Source: Hyphomicrobiales bacterium
GTDB taxonomy: Bacteria > Pseudomonadota > Alphaproteobacteria > Rhizobiales > Phreatobacteraceae
DNA length: 64,000 bases
Direction: 5' to 3'
Assembly: GCA_017304475.1 (NCBI GenBank)
Contig: JAFKKV010000012.1
Location: 186,001-250,000, forward strand
The notes beneath the pieces are model-generated. The model ran no database searches. It saw only the letters and a program-made list of their open reading frames with translations, and had not been told where the DNA came from. Every line of letters begins with the position of its first letter. Positions within the stretch are counted from its first letter, which is position 1. The position numbers were made by a program, and so were the translations under genes. Of this stretch, positions 1 through 7,201 are shown piece by piece.

Positions 1-425
1 GAGATATATTGCGAGGTCTGGTCGCCGAGATGGAGCACGCGGTCCATCGACCATTTGACGTCCTCGGCGGTCATCGGATTGCCGCTGGCGAATTTGACGT
101 TCTCGCGCAGCGTGAAGCGCCAGCCCTTGCCGTCGGGCGTGCGGTCCCATTTGGTGGCGAGCGACGGGCGAATGGTGATGTAGTCGCCGGGCGCCATGGT
201 GACGAGCATGTCGTAGGCGGCGAGCAGCGTCATCGGCGGCGTGTATTGCGCCTGGCGCGCCGGATCGAGTGTGATCGTGTCGCTGATGTCGATGCCGATC
301 ACCAGCGTGTTCCTGCGCGTCTGGGCGTAGACGCGTTCGGGCAGGCCCGCCGCGATCGCGGCACCGCCAATGCCGAGCAGCTTCATCAGCTCGCGCCGCG
401 ACATCCAACCCTTTTCGAAGGCCAT
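1..425 (-). CDS. ABC transporter substrate-binding protein, family 5 (5'-end of gene; rest is left of window)
   Basis: Only the first 141 codons are present; the gene runs off the left edge. The N-terminus carries a twin-arginine-type signal (SRRELMKLLG near residues 9-18, then a hydrophobic stretch ending in VYAQT). The mature part starts TLVIGIDISDTITLDPAR and contains ADVKWSMDRVLH-like sequence, the pattern of SBP_bac_5 (oligopeptide/dipeptide/nickel-type) periplasmic binding proteins. The ATG at 425 has a GGGAGAAA ribosome-binding site. It lies downstream of the SDR and MaoC genes on the same strand, after a 195-nt gap that contains its own operator-like repeat. Permeases and ATPase would be expected to the left. 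The substrate is unknown. Confidence 0.85.
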   Translation of the reverse strand, partial: MAFEKGWMSRRELMKLLGIGGAAIAAGLPERVYAQTRRNTLVIGIDISDTITLDPARQAQYTPPMTLLAAYDMLVTMAPGDYITIRPSLATKWDRTPDGKGWRFTLRENVKFASGNPMTAEDVKWSMDRVLHLGDQTSQYI

Positions 426-484
426 TATCGTTTCTCCCTGGATCGTGGTGTTGCGCCAAGGTTCGAGCCCGGCTGCGTTTGTTC

Positions 485-500
485 TTTGGATCGATCTAAA
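485..500 (-). promoter_or_regulatory. Operator-like inverted repeat upstream of the family-5 binding protein
   Basis: TTTGGA-TCGA-TCTAAA, arms pairing at 5 of 6 positions, about 60 nt upstream of the start codon at 425. The same sequence core CGATCTAAAT recurs at 1999-2014 in front of the SDR gene, so both transcription units may answer to one regulator. The regulator itself is not in the window as far as can be told. Confidence 0.5.
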
Positions 501-620
501 TCATCGGCGCGAAAAAGTTCCCTGCCACCCTCGCCGATGTGGGACGCGAACTTTGCGTCGGGCCGCAGCCCCCGTCAATCCGCGCAATGACGCAAGGACA
601 GGAGGCCGTACAATCCCGGC

Positions 621-1109
621 TCAGGCCGGGGTCTCTCCTTGCAGCTTCAGCCGGGTCAGCAGGGCGGTCTCGCCGTCCTGGACCACCGCGCCGTGCTGGT
701 TGGTGACCGTGAAGCCGAGCGTCGAGATGCCGCGATCGCCCTTGCTGGTGAGGCGCTTGGCCTTGACCTCGACCGTGACGCCGATGCGGTCGCCGGCCAG
801 GATCGGGCCCTTGAAGTTCCAGTTCCAGCCGAGGGATGCCACCGCCATGATGCGCACCGAGGATCGGTTCTTCAGGCCGTCGGCCATGGCGAGGCCGAGC
901 AGGCCGTGGGCGACGCGGGCCTGGAAGCCCTGGGAGCGGGCAAACTCGTCATCCATGTGCAGGTCGAAGAAGTCGCCGGAGAGGCCGGCGAAACCGACGA
1001 TATGGGCGTCGGTGATGACGATGTGGCCGGTCCGGTAGTGGTCGCCGACCTGCAGGTCCTCGAACCAATATTCGCCGGGCTGAAGCAGCCTCGGCCGTTC
1101 CGTGGTCAT
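621..1109 (-). CDS. MaoC-family (R)-hydratase / acyl dehydratase
   Basis: Predicted protein of 162 residues with a single hot-dog fold. The hydratase-2 motif is visible as SGDFFDLHMDDEFA with the catalytic Asp46 and His51 expected for (R)-specific enoyl-CoA hydratases, followed by RVAHGLLGLAMADGL. The likely reaction is reversible hydration of an enoyl-CoA or a related thioester. The ATG at 1109 is chosen because homologous sequence begins there; the frame stays open further upstream into the SDR gene. It starts 11 nt after the SDR stop, so the two are probably translated from one message. The pairing of SDR and MaoC hydratase is typical of acyl-CoA or branched-acid breakdown; the actual substrate is not evident. 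Confidence 0.88.
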   Translation of the reverse strand: MTTERPRLLQPGEYWFEDLQVGDHYRTGHIVITDAHIVGFAGLSGDFFDLHMDDEFARSQGFQARVAHGLLGLAMADGLKNRSSVRIMAVASLGWNWNFKGPILAGDRIGVTVEVKAKRLTSKGDRGISTLGFTVTNQHGAVVQDGETALLTRLKLQGETPA

Positions 1110-1120
1110 GGCAATCCCCG

Positions 1121-1894
1121 TCACAGCTTGGAAATGGACAACCCGCCGTCGACATGGATGACCTCGCCGGTCGAATAGGCGAGCGCGCCGCTTGCCAGCG
1201 TCGCGACCGCCCGGCCGACATCCTCGGGCTCGCCCCAGCGCGCGATCGGCGAGAAGCCCTCGGCGAACATCCGGTCGTAACGTTCCTTGGCGACCGCGGT
1301 CATGCTGGTGCGGATGACGCCCGGGCGGACCTCGTAGGCGTGGACACCTTCGCCGGCGAGCCGCAACGCGAAGACCTTGCTCATCATGCTGAGCCCGATC
1401 TTGGAGATGCAATATTCCGCGCGGTCGGGCGAGGCGGCCTCGGCGTTCATCGAGGAAATGGTGATGATGCTGCGGAAGCCGCCGGCGGGCGAAAGCGTCA
1501 TGCGTTTCGCCACGGCCTGGGTCAGGAAGAAGGGGCCGCGCAGGTTGGTTCCGATCAGCCGGTCGAAACTGTCGGGCGAGACGTCGAAAATGTCGCCGCG
1601 TGTCTTCACGGATATGCCGGCATTGTTGACCAGGCAGTCGATGCGGCCGAAGGCCGACCAGGCGGCCTCCACCAGGGCGGCCTGGCCCGGGAGGTCGGCG
1701 ATGTCGCCGGGCACGGCCTTCACCGCGACGCCACGGGCCTTGATGGCTTCGCGCGTCTCGTCGAGGTCGGGCGAGGCGGCGAGGTCATTGACCACGAGAT
1801 CGAATTTTCGATCGGCCAGGGCCAGCGCGATGGCGCGGCCGATGCCACGTCCGGCCCCGGTGACGAAGGCAACCTGTGATGGGTGCTGGGCCAT
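1121..1894 (-). CDS. SDR-family oxidoreductase (3-ketoacyl-ACP-reductase-like)
   Basis: Predicted protein of 257 residues, classical short-chain dehydrogenase. It shows the nucleotide-binding TGAGRGIG near residue 12, VNNAG, the catalytic Ser in ITISSMN and the YCISK active-site motif, and ends with the usual VDGGLSISKL. The ATG at 1894 follows AGGACAG; an in-frame GTG at 1927 is a weaker alternative. First gene of a two-gene unit with the MaoC hydratase. A palindromic operator candidate lies about 105 nt upstream, with a TTGACA hexamer at 2030-2025 on this strand. Specific substrate unknown. Confidence 0.9.
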   Translation of the reverse strand: MAQHPSQVAFVTGAGRGIGRAIALALADRKFDLVVNDLAASPDLDETREAIKARGVAVKAVPGDIADLPGQAALVEAAWSAFGRIDCLVNNAGISVKTRGDIFDVSPDSFDRLIGTNLRGPFFLTQAVAKRMTLSPAGGFRSIITISSMNAEAASPDRAEYCISKIGLSMMSKVFALRLAGEGVHAYEVRPGVIRTSMTAVAKERYDRMFAEGFSPIARWGEPEDVGRAVATLASGALAYSTGEVIHVDGGLSISKL

Positions 1895-1998
1895 GCCCTG
1901 TCCTCGACTTCCGCCGGTCGCTGTCACGCGCCGGCTCTCCCTTGGCGATCACGCGGCGGTATCGGCTCCAGCGAAGCGTGATCCGCCTGTTCTTGGCT

Positions 1999-2014
1999 AT
2001 TAGAACGATCTAAA
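1999..2014 (-). promoter_or_regulatory. Operator-like palindrome upstream of the SDR-MaoC unit
   Basis: TTAGA-ACGA-TCTAA is a perfect 5-bp inverted repeat. Read on the minus strand it lies just downstream of a TTGACA (2030-2025), so a bound repressor would overlap a promoter. It shares the core CGATCTAAAT with the site at 485-500. Confidence 0.5.
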
Positions 2015-2066
2015 TTACGAGCGATGTCAAGGCGGCCTGCGACCGTCCGGCCGTGTCGGGATCACT

Positions 2067-3683
2067 CTATTTGACGCTGACGCCGTAGGCGACGCCGTCG
2101 CGGCCGGGATCGGCACCCCCTTCGAGCCGGCCTTCGGGGGTGACGCGAATGCCGTGCACCACGCCGAAATAGTGGCTCATCGGATTGCGGATGACCTCAT
2201 AGCCCATGGCCTCGAGCGGCTCGGTGGTCCAGCGCGGGATGCGGTTGGTGACGTCGATGGCATTGCTGGTGGCGGAAAAGCGCGGGGCGCTGACCGCCTG
2301 CTGCATGTCCATGCCGAAATCCACCACATTGAGGATCGCCTGCAGCACGCCCATGACGATCTGCGTGCCGCCGGGCGCGCCGATCACCAGTTCGACCTTG
2401 CCCTCGTTGAACACGATGGTCGGGCACATGGCGCTGAACCGGCTCTTGCCCGGCGCGATGCTGCCGGCGCGGCCCGGGCGCGGATCGAATACGCCCATGC
2501 AGCCATTATACATGAAGCCCAGCCCCTCGGTGATCACGCCGGAGGGCATGCCGAGCGAATGGGTGACGGTAACGCAATTGCCCTCGGCATCGACCACGCT
2601 GACATGGGTGGTGTCCTTGGGCACTTCGGAGGCCTGGTAGCGGGTGACATGGGCCTTGATCCCCGCCTTGATCTCGGCGGCGGCTTCGCGGGCGTAACGC
2701 TTGGACAGGAGATGCTCGACGGGAATGTCGACGAAACGGGGATCGCCGACATGGCGGTCCTTGTCGATGGTCGAGCGCTTCATCGTCTCGCAGACCACCC
2801 GGATATATTCCGGGCTGTTGTGGCCGAGCGCCCGAAGGTCGAAATTCTCCAGGATGTTGAGCATCTGGATCAGCATGATGCCGCCGCCGGGCGGCTGGTT
2901 GGTGGTGATCCGGCGGCCGCGATAGCTGCCCTCCAGCGGCGCCTGAACGGCCGGTTCGAAGGCGGCGAGATCTTCCGCGCCCATCAAGGCGTCATGAGCC
3001 GCCATGTCCGCGGCGATGCGCTGCCCGATCTCGCCGGTGTAGAAATCCTGCGCGCCGGCCGCGGCGATCCGCCGGAGCGTCGCGGCGTAGTCGGGATTGC
3101 GGATGAGCTCGCCGAGGCGCTTCGGCGAGCCGTCCGGCCGGCGATAGAGCGCCCGGCCGGCGGCGGTGTAATTGACCCGGTCCTGGTTGGAGGCGCGGCC
3201 CATGCTGCCTTCGTCGGTCCAGAACGAGACGACCGCCGGGCGCACCAGCCAGCCGTCCTCGGCGAAGCGGATCGCCGGCGCCAGCACCTCGGCCCAGGTC
3301 AGGCGGCCATGAGCGCGATGCGCGGTGTCGAGCGCCTTGAGGGTGCCGGGCACGGCGATCGAGCCATAACCGACATCGTTGACGCCGCCCTTCAGGATGA
3401 AGCCGAAACCGTCGCGGGTCTCGCCCTCGATCAGATCCTGCCACATGGTGGGCGTGGCCTTCAGCGGCGCCGGCGCGTGGAAGTCGATATAGTCGTGGCT
3501 CTTGCCGGGCTTGTAGATGCCCATGCTGCCGAAGCCGGCAATGCCGCACATCAAGGGATCGACCACGGTCTGGACCAGCGCCGCGGCGACCGCCGCGTCC
3601 ACCGCATTGCCGCCGTGCATCAGCATCAGCGCGCCGGCTTCGGCCGCCTCGGGCTGGGCGGCAACGACCATCGCATTGTCCAT
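2067..3683 (-). CDS. Gamma-glutamyltransferase-family enzyme (Ntn hydrolase)
   Basis: Predicted protein of 538 residues. The family core is clear: GGNAVDAAVAAAL near residue 24, and the autoprocessing/nucleophile motif DTTHVSVVDAEGN with the threonine nucleophile at about 358, followed by GTQIVMGVLQAILN in the small subunit. Such precursors cleave themselves before the threonine and hydrolyse or transfer gamma-glutamyl or related amide groups. There is no signal peptide, so it is probably cytoplasmic. Where classical GGTs have DFREKAP-like sequence with the glutamate-binding arginine, this protein reads IDFHAPAP, so it may act on another amide or oxamate-type substrate. It follows the binding-protein gene at 3719-5263 by 35 nt on the same strand and is probably cotranscribed. 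Confidence 0.88.
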   Translation of the reverse strand: MDNAMVVAAQPEAAEAGALMLMHGGNAVDAAVAAALVQTVVDPLMCGIAGFGSMGIYKPGKSHDYIDFHAPAPLKATPTMWQDLIEGETRDGFGFILKGGVNDVGYGSIAVPGTLKALDTAHRAHGRLTWAEVLAPAIRFAEDGWLVRPAVVSFWTDEGSMGRASNQDRVNYTAAGRALYRRPDGSPKRLGELIRNPDYAATLRRIAAAGAQDFYTGEIGQRIAADMAAHDALMGAEDLAAFEPAVQAPLEGSYRGRRITTNQPPGGGIMLIQMLNILENFDLRALGHNSPEYIRVVCETMKRSTIDKDRHVGDPRFVDIPVEHLLSKRYAREAAAEIKAGIKAHVTRYQASEVPKDTTHVSVVDAEGNCVTVTHSLGMPSGVITEGLGFMYNGCMGVFDPRPGRAGSIAPGKSRFSAMCPTIVFNEGKVELVIGAPGGTQIVMGVLQAILNVVDFGMDMQQAVSAPRFSATSNAIDVTNRIPRWTTEPLEAMGYEVIRNPMSHYFGVVHGIRVTPEGRLEGGADPGRDGVAYGVSVK

Positions 3684-3718
3684 GGCTGGCTCTTTCCTTC
3701 GGTGATGCGGATGGCGCG

Positions 3719-5263
3719 TCAGCGCCAGCGCTGCATGTAGAAACGCGGGTTCTCGTCCGGCCAGGTCCGATAGGCGAGGTCACTGGTGAAGGCGGTCACC
3801 GACGGGTTGGTGTAGAGCGGCAGGACAAAGACATTGTCGGCGATCTTGCGCAGGATCAGGCCGTAGAGCCGCTTGCGCTCGTCCGGGTCGATGGCGGTGG
3901 AGGCGGCATCCGCCCAGGCCTTGATCTCCGCATCACGCACCATGTCGTCGGGCAGGTGGGTGAAGAACGGATTGACCATGGCCGCTGTGTCGTTGAGCGA
4001 ATAGGAGCCCCAGGAGGTGTCGACCAGGCGCGCCTGGCCCTTGTGCTGGCGGTCGCGCACCGCGGCATAGGCCATGAAGGCGAGCCGCGGGCGAATGCCT
4101 GACGCGGCAAGGAAGCCGTTCAGAGCCTCGATGCGCGGGCGCGAGCGGAAACCGAGGATCTCGGTGTCGAAACCATTGGGATAACCGGCCTCGGCCAGCA
4201 GCTGGCGGGCCTTGGCCGGGTCATAGGGGATGCGGCGGACATCGGTGGTGCAGCCGAACTGGGTCTCGAAACAGAAGGCATGCCAGCTGCGCGAGCCGGC
4301 GCCGATCAGGTTCCTGACGATGGCGTCGCGGTCGATCGCGTAGGCGACCGCCTCGCGCACGCGGCGGTCCTGGAACGGGTTGGCGCCGGAGCGGCCCTCG
4401 ACGTCGAACTGCAGGAAGATGATCCGCATGGTCTCGGCCGACAGCACCGAGATATTGGGAACGGTCGCGAGTTTCTGCGCCGTCTCCTCCGGCAATTGGC
4501 TGATCCAGTCGATGCCGCCGGCCATCAGCTCGGCCATCTGGGTGCCGGCATCCGGCACCACGCGCATGACGACCCGGCGGATCGACGGCCGGCCCTTGGG
4601 ACTGTCGGCCATATAGGCCGGATTGATCTCGAATTGGGCTTCCTTGCCGGGATCCCAGCGGGTGAACCGATAGGGGCCGGTGCCGATCAGCCGGTTCGCC
4701 GGCACCATGCGGCCGGCGCCGGCATCGCGGTAGAAATTCTCGGGCATGATGGCGATCGGGCCGGAGAGATATTCGATCGCCGCGGGGAAGGGGGCGTGCA
4801 GCAGCAGGCGAACCTGGTGCGAACCGGTTTTCTCGGCGCGCTTGATCCAGTTCACATTGCTGGGATTGTTGACCTTGTTGGCGGGGTCGATGACGAAATT
4901 CAGGGTGTAGACCACGTCATCGGCCGAGAAGGCCCGCCCGTCGTGAAAGGTGACGTCGCGGCGCAGGTCGAGCTCCAGCGTCAGCGGGTCGATCCAGCGC
5001 CAGGCGGTGGCGAGCAGGGGTTTGTATTCGGAAGTGTCGGGATCGCGATGGATCAGCGTGTCCCAGACCATCTGGCCGATGAACAGCACGCCCTCGCGGA
5101 ACGAGTTGTAATAGGGCTCGCCCGAGGGAATGGCGAAGGTCGAGGCCCAGCGCAGCGTGTCGTCGCGCTTGCCGGCCTGGACCGGCGCGGCCCAGGCGAT
5201 CGCGAATGCCAACAGGAAGGCCGTCAGGCCCATCCGCCGCTGCCTCGTCGAAAAGGCTCTCAT
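3719..5263 (-). CDS. ABC transporter substrate-binding protein, family 5 (paralogue 1)
   Basis: Predicted protein of 514 residues with a Sec signal (hydrophobic LTAFLLAFAIAWAAPVQA, cleaved before GKRDD). The mature protein has the family-5 pattern of DTLIHRDPDTSEYKPLLATAW and LRRDVTFHDGRAFSADDVVYTLNF. It would bind a peptide or similar solute in the periplasm. The ATG at 5263 is preferred over one at 5293 because it gives exactly the same length as its neighbour at 5427-6971, to which it is very similar from end to end; both finish NPRFYMQRWR. No permease or ATPase lies nearby. The GGT-like gene follows at once, which suggests uptake of gamma-glutamyl or other amide substrates; this is inference. 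Confidence 0.88.
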   Translation of the reverse strand: MRAFSTRQRRMGLTAFLLAFAIAWAAPVQAGKRDDTLRWASTFAIPSGEPYYNSFREGVLFIGQMVWDTLIHRDPDTSEYKPLLATAWRWIDPLTLELDLRRDVTFHDGRAFSADDVVYTLNFVIDPANKVNNPSNVNWIKRAEKTGSHQVRLLLHAPFPAAIEYLSGPIAIMPENFYRDAGAGRMVPANRLIGTGPYRFTRWDPGKEAQFEINPAYMADSPKGRPSIRRVVMRVVPDAGTQMAELMAGGIDWISQLPEETAQKLATVPNISVLSAETMRIIFLQFDVEGRSGANPFQDRRVREAVAYAIDRDAIVRNLIGAGSRSWHAFCFETQFGCTTDVRRIPYDPAKARQLLAEAGYPNGFDTEILGFRSRPRIEALNGFLAASGIRPRLAFMAYAAVRDRQHKGQARLVDTSWGSYSLNDTAAMVNPFFTHLPDDMVRDAEIKAWADAASTAIDPDERKRLYGLILRKIADNVFVLPLYTNPSVTAFTSDLAYRTWPDENPRFYMQRWR

Positions 5264-5426
5264 GCCGTCACCCCCGTGGAACGGCCTGGCCATTCTTGAC
5301 GTGGCGTGCCGGTTTCGGCCACGAGCATGGCAAGAAAGGCCTGCCGCGACAACGCCGGCCAGCGCATTGCTCGGGGCCCGGCGGGGCGGGGTTCAAGGCC
5401 GGTGCAGGCCGCGATCCGCCGGCGCG

Positions 5427-6971
5427 TCAACGCCAGCGCTGCATGTAGAAGCGCGGGTTCTCGTCCGGCCAGGCCCGATAGGCGAGGTCGGAAACGAAGG
5501 CCGTCACCGAGGGCAGCGTGTAGAGCGGCAGGACCAGGACATTGTCGGCGATCTTGCGCAGGATCAGGCCATAGAGCCGCCGCCGCTCCTGCGGATCGAT
5601 CGCGGTGGCCGCCGCCGCGGCCCAGCTCCTGATCTCCGCATCCTGCACCATGTCGCCGAGGCGGTTGGTGAAAAACGGGGTGATCAAGGCCGAGACGTCG
5701 TTGATCGACAGCGAACCCCAGGAGGTGTCGAGGAGCTGGACCTGGCCCTTCTGCTGGCGTTCGCGCACCGCGCCGTAACCCATGAAGGCCAGGCGGGCGC
5801 GGATCCCGGACGCGTTCAGAAAGCCGCTCAGCGCCTCGACCCGCGGACGGGCCCGAAAGCCGATGATCTCGGTGTCGAAACCGTTGGGATAACCGGCCTC
5901 CGTCAGCAATTGGCGGGCTTTCGCGGGGTCGTAGGGGATCCGCCTGACATCGTCGGTACAGCCGAACTGGGACGGGAAGCAGAAGGCCTGGAGGCTGCGC
6001 GAACCGGCGCCGATCACGTTCCTGACGATGGCGTCGCGGTCGATGGCATGGGCTACCGCCTCGCGCACCCTGAGGTTCTGGAACGGGTTCGGGCCGGAGC
6101 GGCCCTGGACGTCGAACTGCAGGAAGGCGATCCGCATGGATTGGGCCGTCAGAACCCTGATATTCGGCGCGGCGGCAAGCCGTCGGGCCGCGGTCTCGGC
6201 CACCTGGCCGATCCAGTCGAGACGGCCGGCCGTCAGTTCGGTCACCTGCGTGTCGGCGTCGGGCACGACACGCATGATCAGGCGGGGGATCGACGGGCGG
6301 CCCTTGGGGCTGCCGGCCATATATTCGGGATTGATGTCGAACTGGGCCTCCCGGCCCGGCTCCCAGCGAGTGAGGCGATAGGGGCCGGTGCCCGGATAGC
6401 GCGATGCCGGCGGTCCGCGATTGGCATCCGTGTTCTGGTAGAAACCGGCCGGCATGATGGCGATCGGGCCGGACAGATATTCGAACGCGGTGGGGAAGGG
6501 CGCGCGCAGCAGCAGGCGCACCTGGTGCGAGCCGGTTTTCTCGGCGCGCCGGAGCCAGTTCACATTGCTCGGGAGGCTGACCCTGTTGGCGGGGTCGAGC
6601 GCGAAATTGATGGTGTAGACGACGTCGTCGGCCGAGAACGGCCGGCCGTCGTGAAAGCGGACATCGCGGCGCAGGTCCAGTTCCAGCGTCAGCGGGTCGA
6701 TCCAGCGCCAGGCCGTGGCGAGCAGGGGCTTGTATTGCCCACTGTCCGGGTCGCGATAGATCAGCGTATCCCAGACCATCTGGCTGATGACCAGCAGGCC
6801 GTCATTGGAGATATTGTAATAGGGCTCGGCCGAGGGCAGGGCGACGGTCGTGGCCCAGGTGAGCGTATCGTCGCGTTTGCCGGCCTGAGCCGGCATGGCC
6901 GTGCCCGCGACCAGCAAAAGCACGACCCCGATCAGGCGGACATACCGTCTCCACACCGGCCAAAACGCCAT
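5427..6971 (-). CDS. ABC transporter substrate-binding protein, family 5 (paralogue 2)
   Basis: Predicted protein of 514 residues, a tandem duplicate of the next gene downstream. Signal peptide: LIGVVLLLVAGTAMPAQA before GKRDD. The ATG at 6971 has a GGGGGA ribosome-binding site and matches the start chosen for the paralogue; upstream in-frame codons to 7148 look non-coding. About 160 nt upstream of each copy also align (for example GGCGTGCCG and TGGCAAGAA near 5308-5337 and 7009-7042), so the duplication unit included the 5' flank. Differences concentrate in internal loops, as expected if the copies now bind different ligands. Confidence 0.87.
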   Translation of the reverse strand: MAFWPVWRRYVRLIGVVLLLVAGTAMPAQAGKRDDTLTWATTVALPSAEPYYNISNDGLLVISQMVWDTLIYRDPDSGQYKPLLATAWRWIDPLTLELDLRRDVRFHDGRPFSADDVVYTINFALDPANRVSLPSNVNWLRRAEKTGSHQVRLLLRAPFPTAFEYLSGPIAIMPAGFYQNTDANRGPPASRYPGTGPYRLTRWEPGREAQFDINPEYMAGSPKGRPSIPRLIMRVVPDADTQVTELTAGRLDWIGQVAETAARRLAAAPNIRVLTAQSMRIAFLQFDVQGRSGPNPFQNLRVREAVAHAIDRDAIVRNVIGAGSRSLQAFCFPSQFGCTDDVRRIPYDPAKARQLLTEAGYPNGFDTEIIGFRARPRVEALSGFLNASGIRARLAFMGYGAVRERQQKGQVQLLDTSWGSLSINDVSALITPFFTNRLGDMVQDAEIRSWAAAAATAIDPQERRRLYGLILRKIADNVLVLPLYTLPSVTAFVSDLAYRAWPDENPRFYMQRWR

Positions 6972-7108
6972 GCGTCCCCCCATCGGGAGCGGTCGGGCCA
7001 ATCTTCGCGGCGTGCCGATCCCGGGGCCGAGCTTGGCAAGAATGCCGCAAGCCGGCAACGCTTGATGTCCCAGTGAAACTGCGCATGGCCGACATCGCTG
7101 ACGGTGTT

Positions 7109-7151
7109 GGTTGCGCCGCGCTCTTAATCGGGTTGCGCCTGGGCGCAACCC
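7109..7151 (+). promoter_or_regulatory. Candidate PutA operators: three GGTTGCGCC repeats
   Basis: GGTTGCGCC occurs at 7109-7117 and 7131-7139, and in inverted form at 7142-7150. The last two form a perfect 10-bp inverted repeat GGGTTGCGCC-TG-GGCGCAACCC (7130-7151). Enterobacterial PutA binds GTTGCA sites through its N-terminal ribbon-helix-helix domain, and the PutA encoded 50 nt downstream has such a domain. Autoregulation is therefore likely, but binding is inferred. Confidence 0.6.
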
Positions 7152-7201
7152 GGTGCTATCAGAGGTAATACCTTCATCCGCCGATACGGGGACGCATCGC
7201 C

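Noticed and set aside
5130..7076. A 648-codon open frame on the plus strand across the two family-5 binding-protein genes
   Set aside because: It is antisense to two genes with clear signal peptides and domains; the translation is low-complexity, an effect of high GC content.
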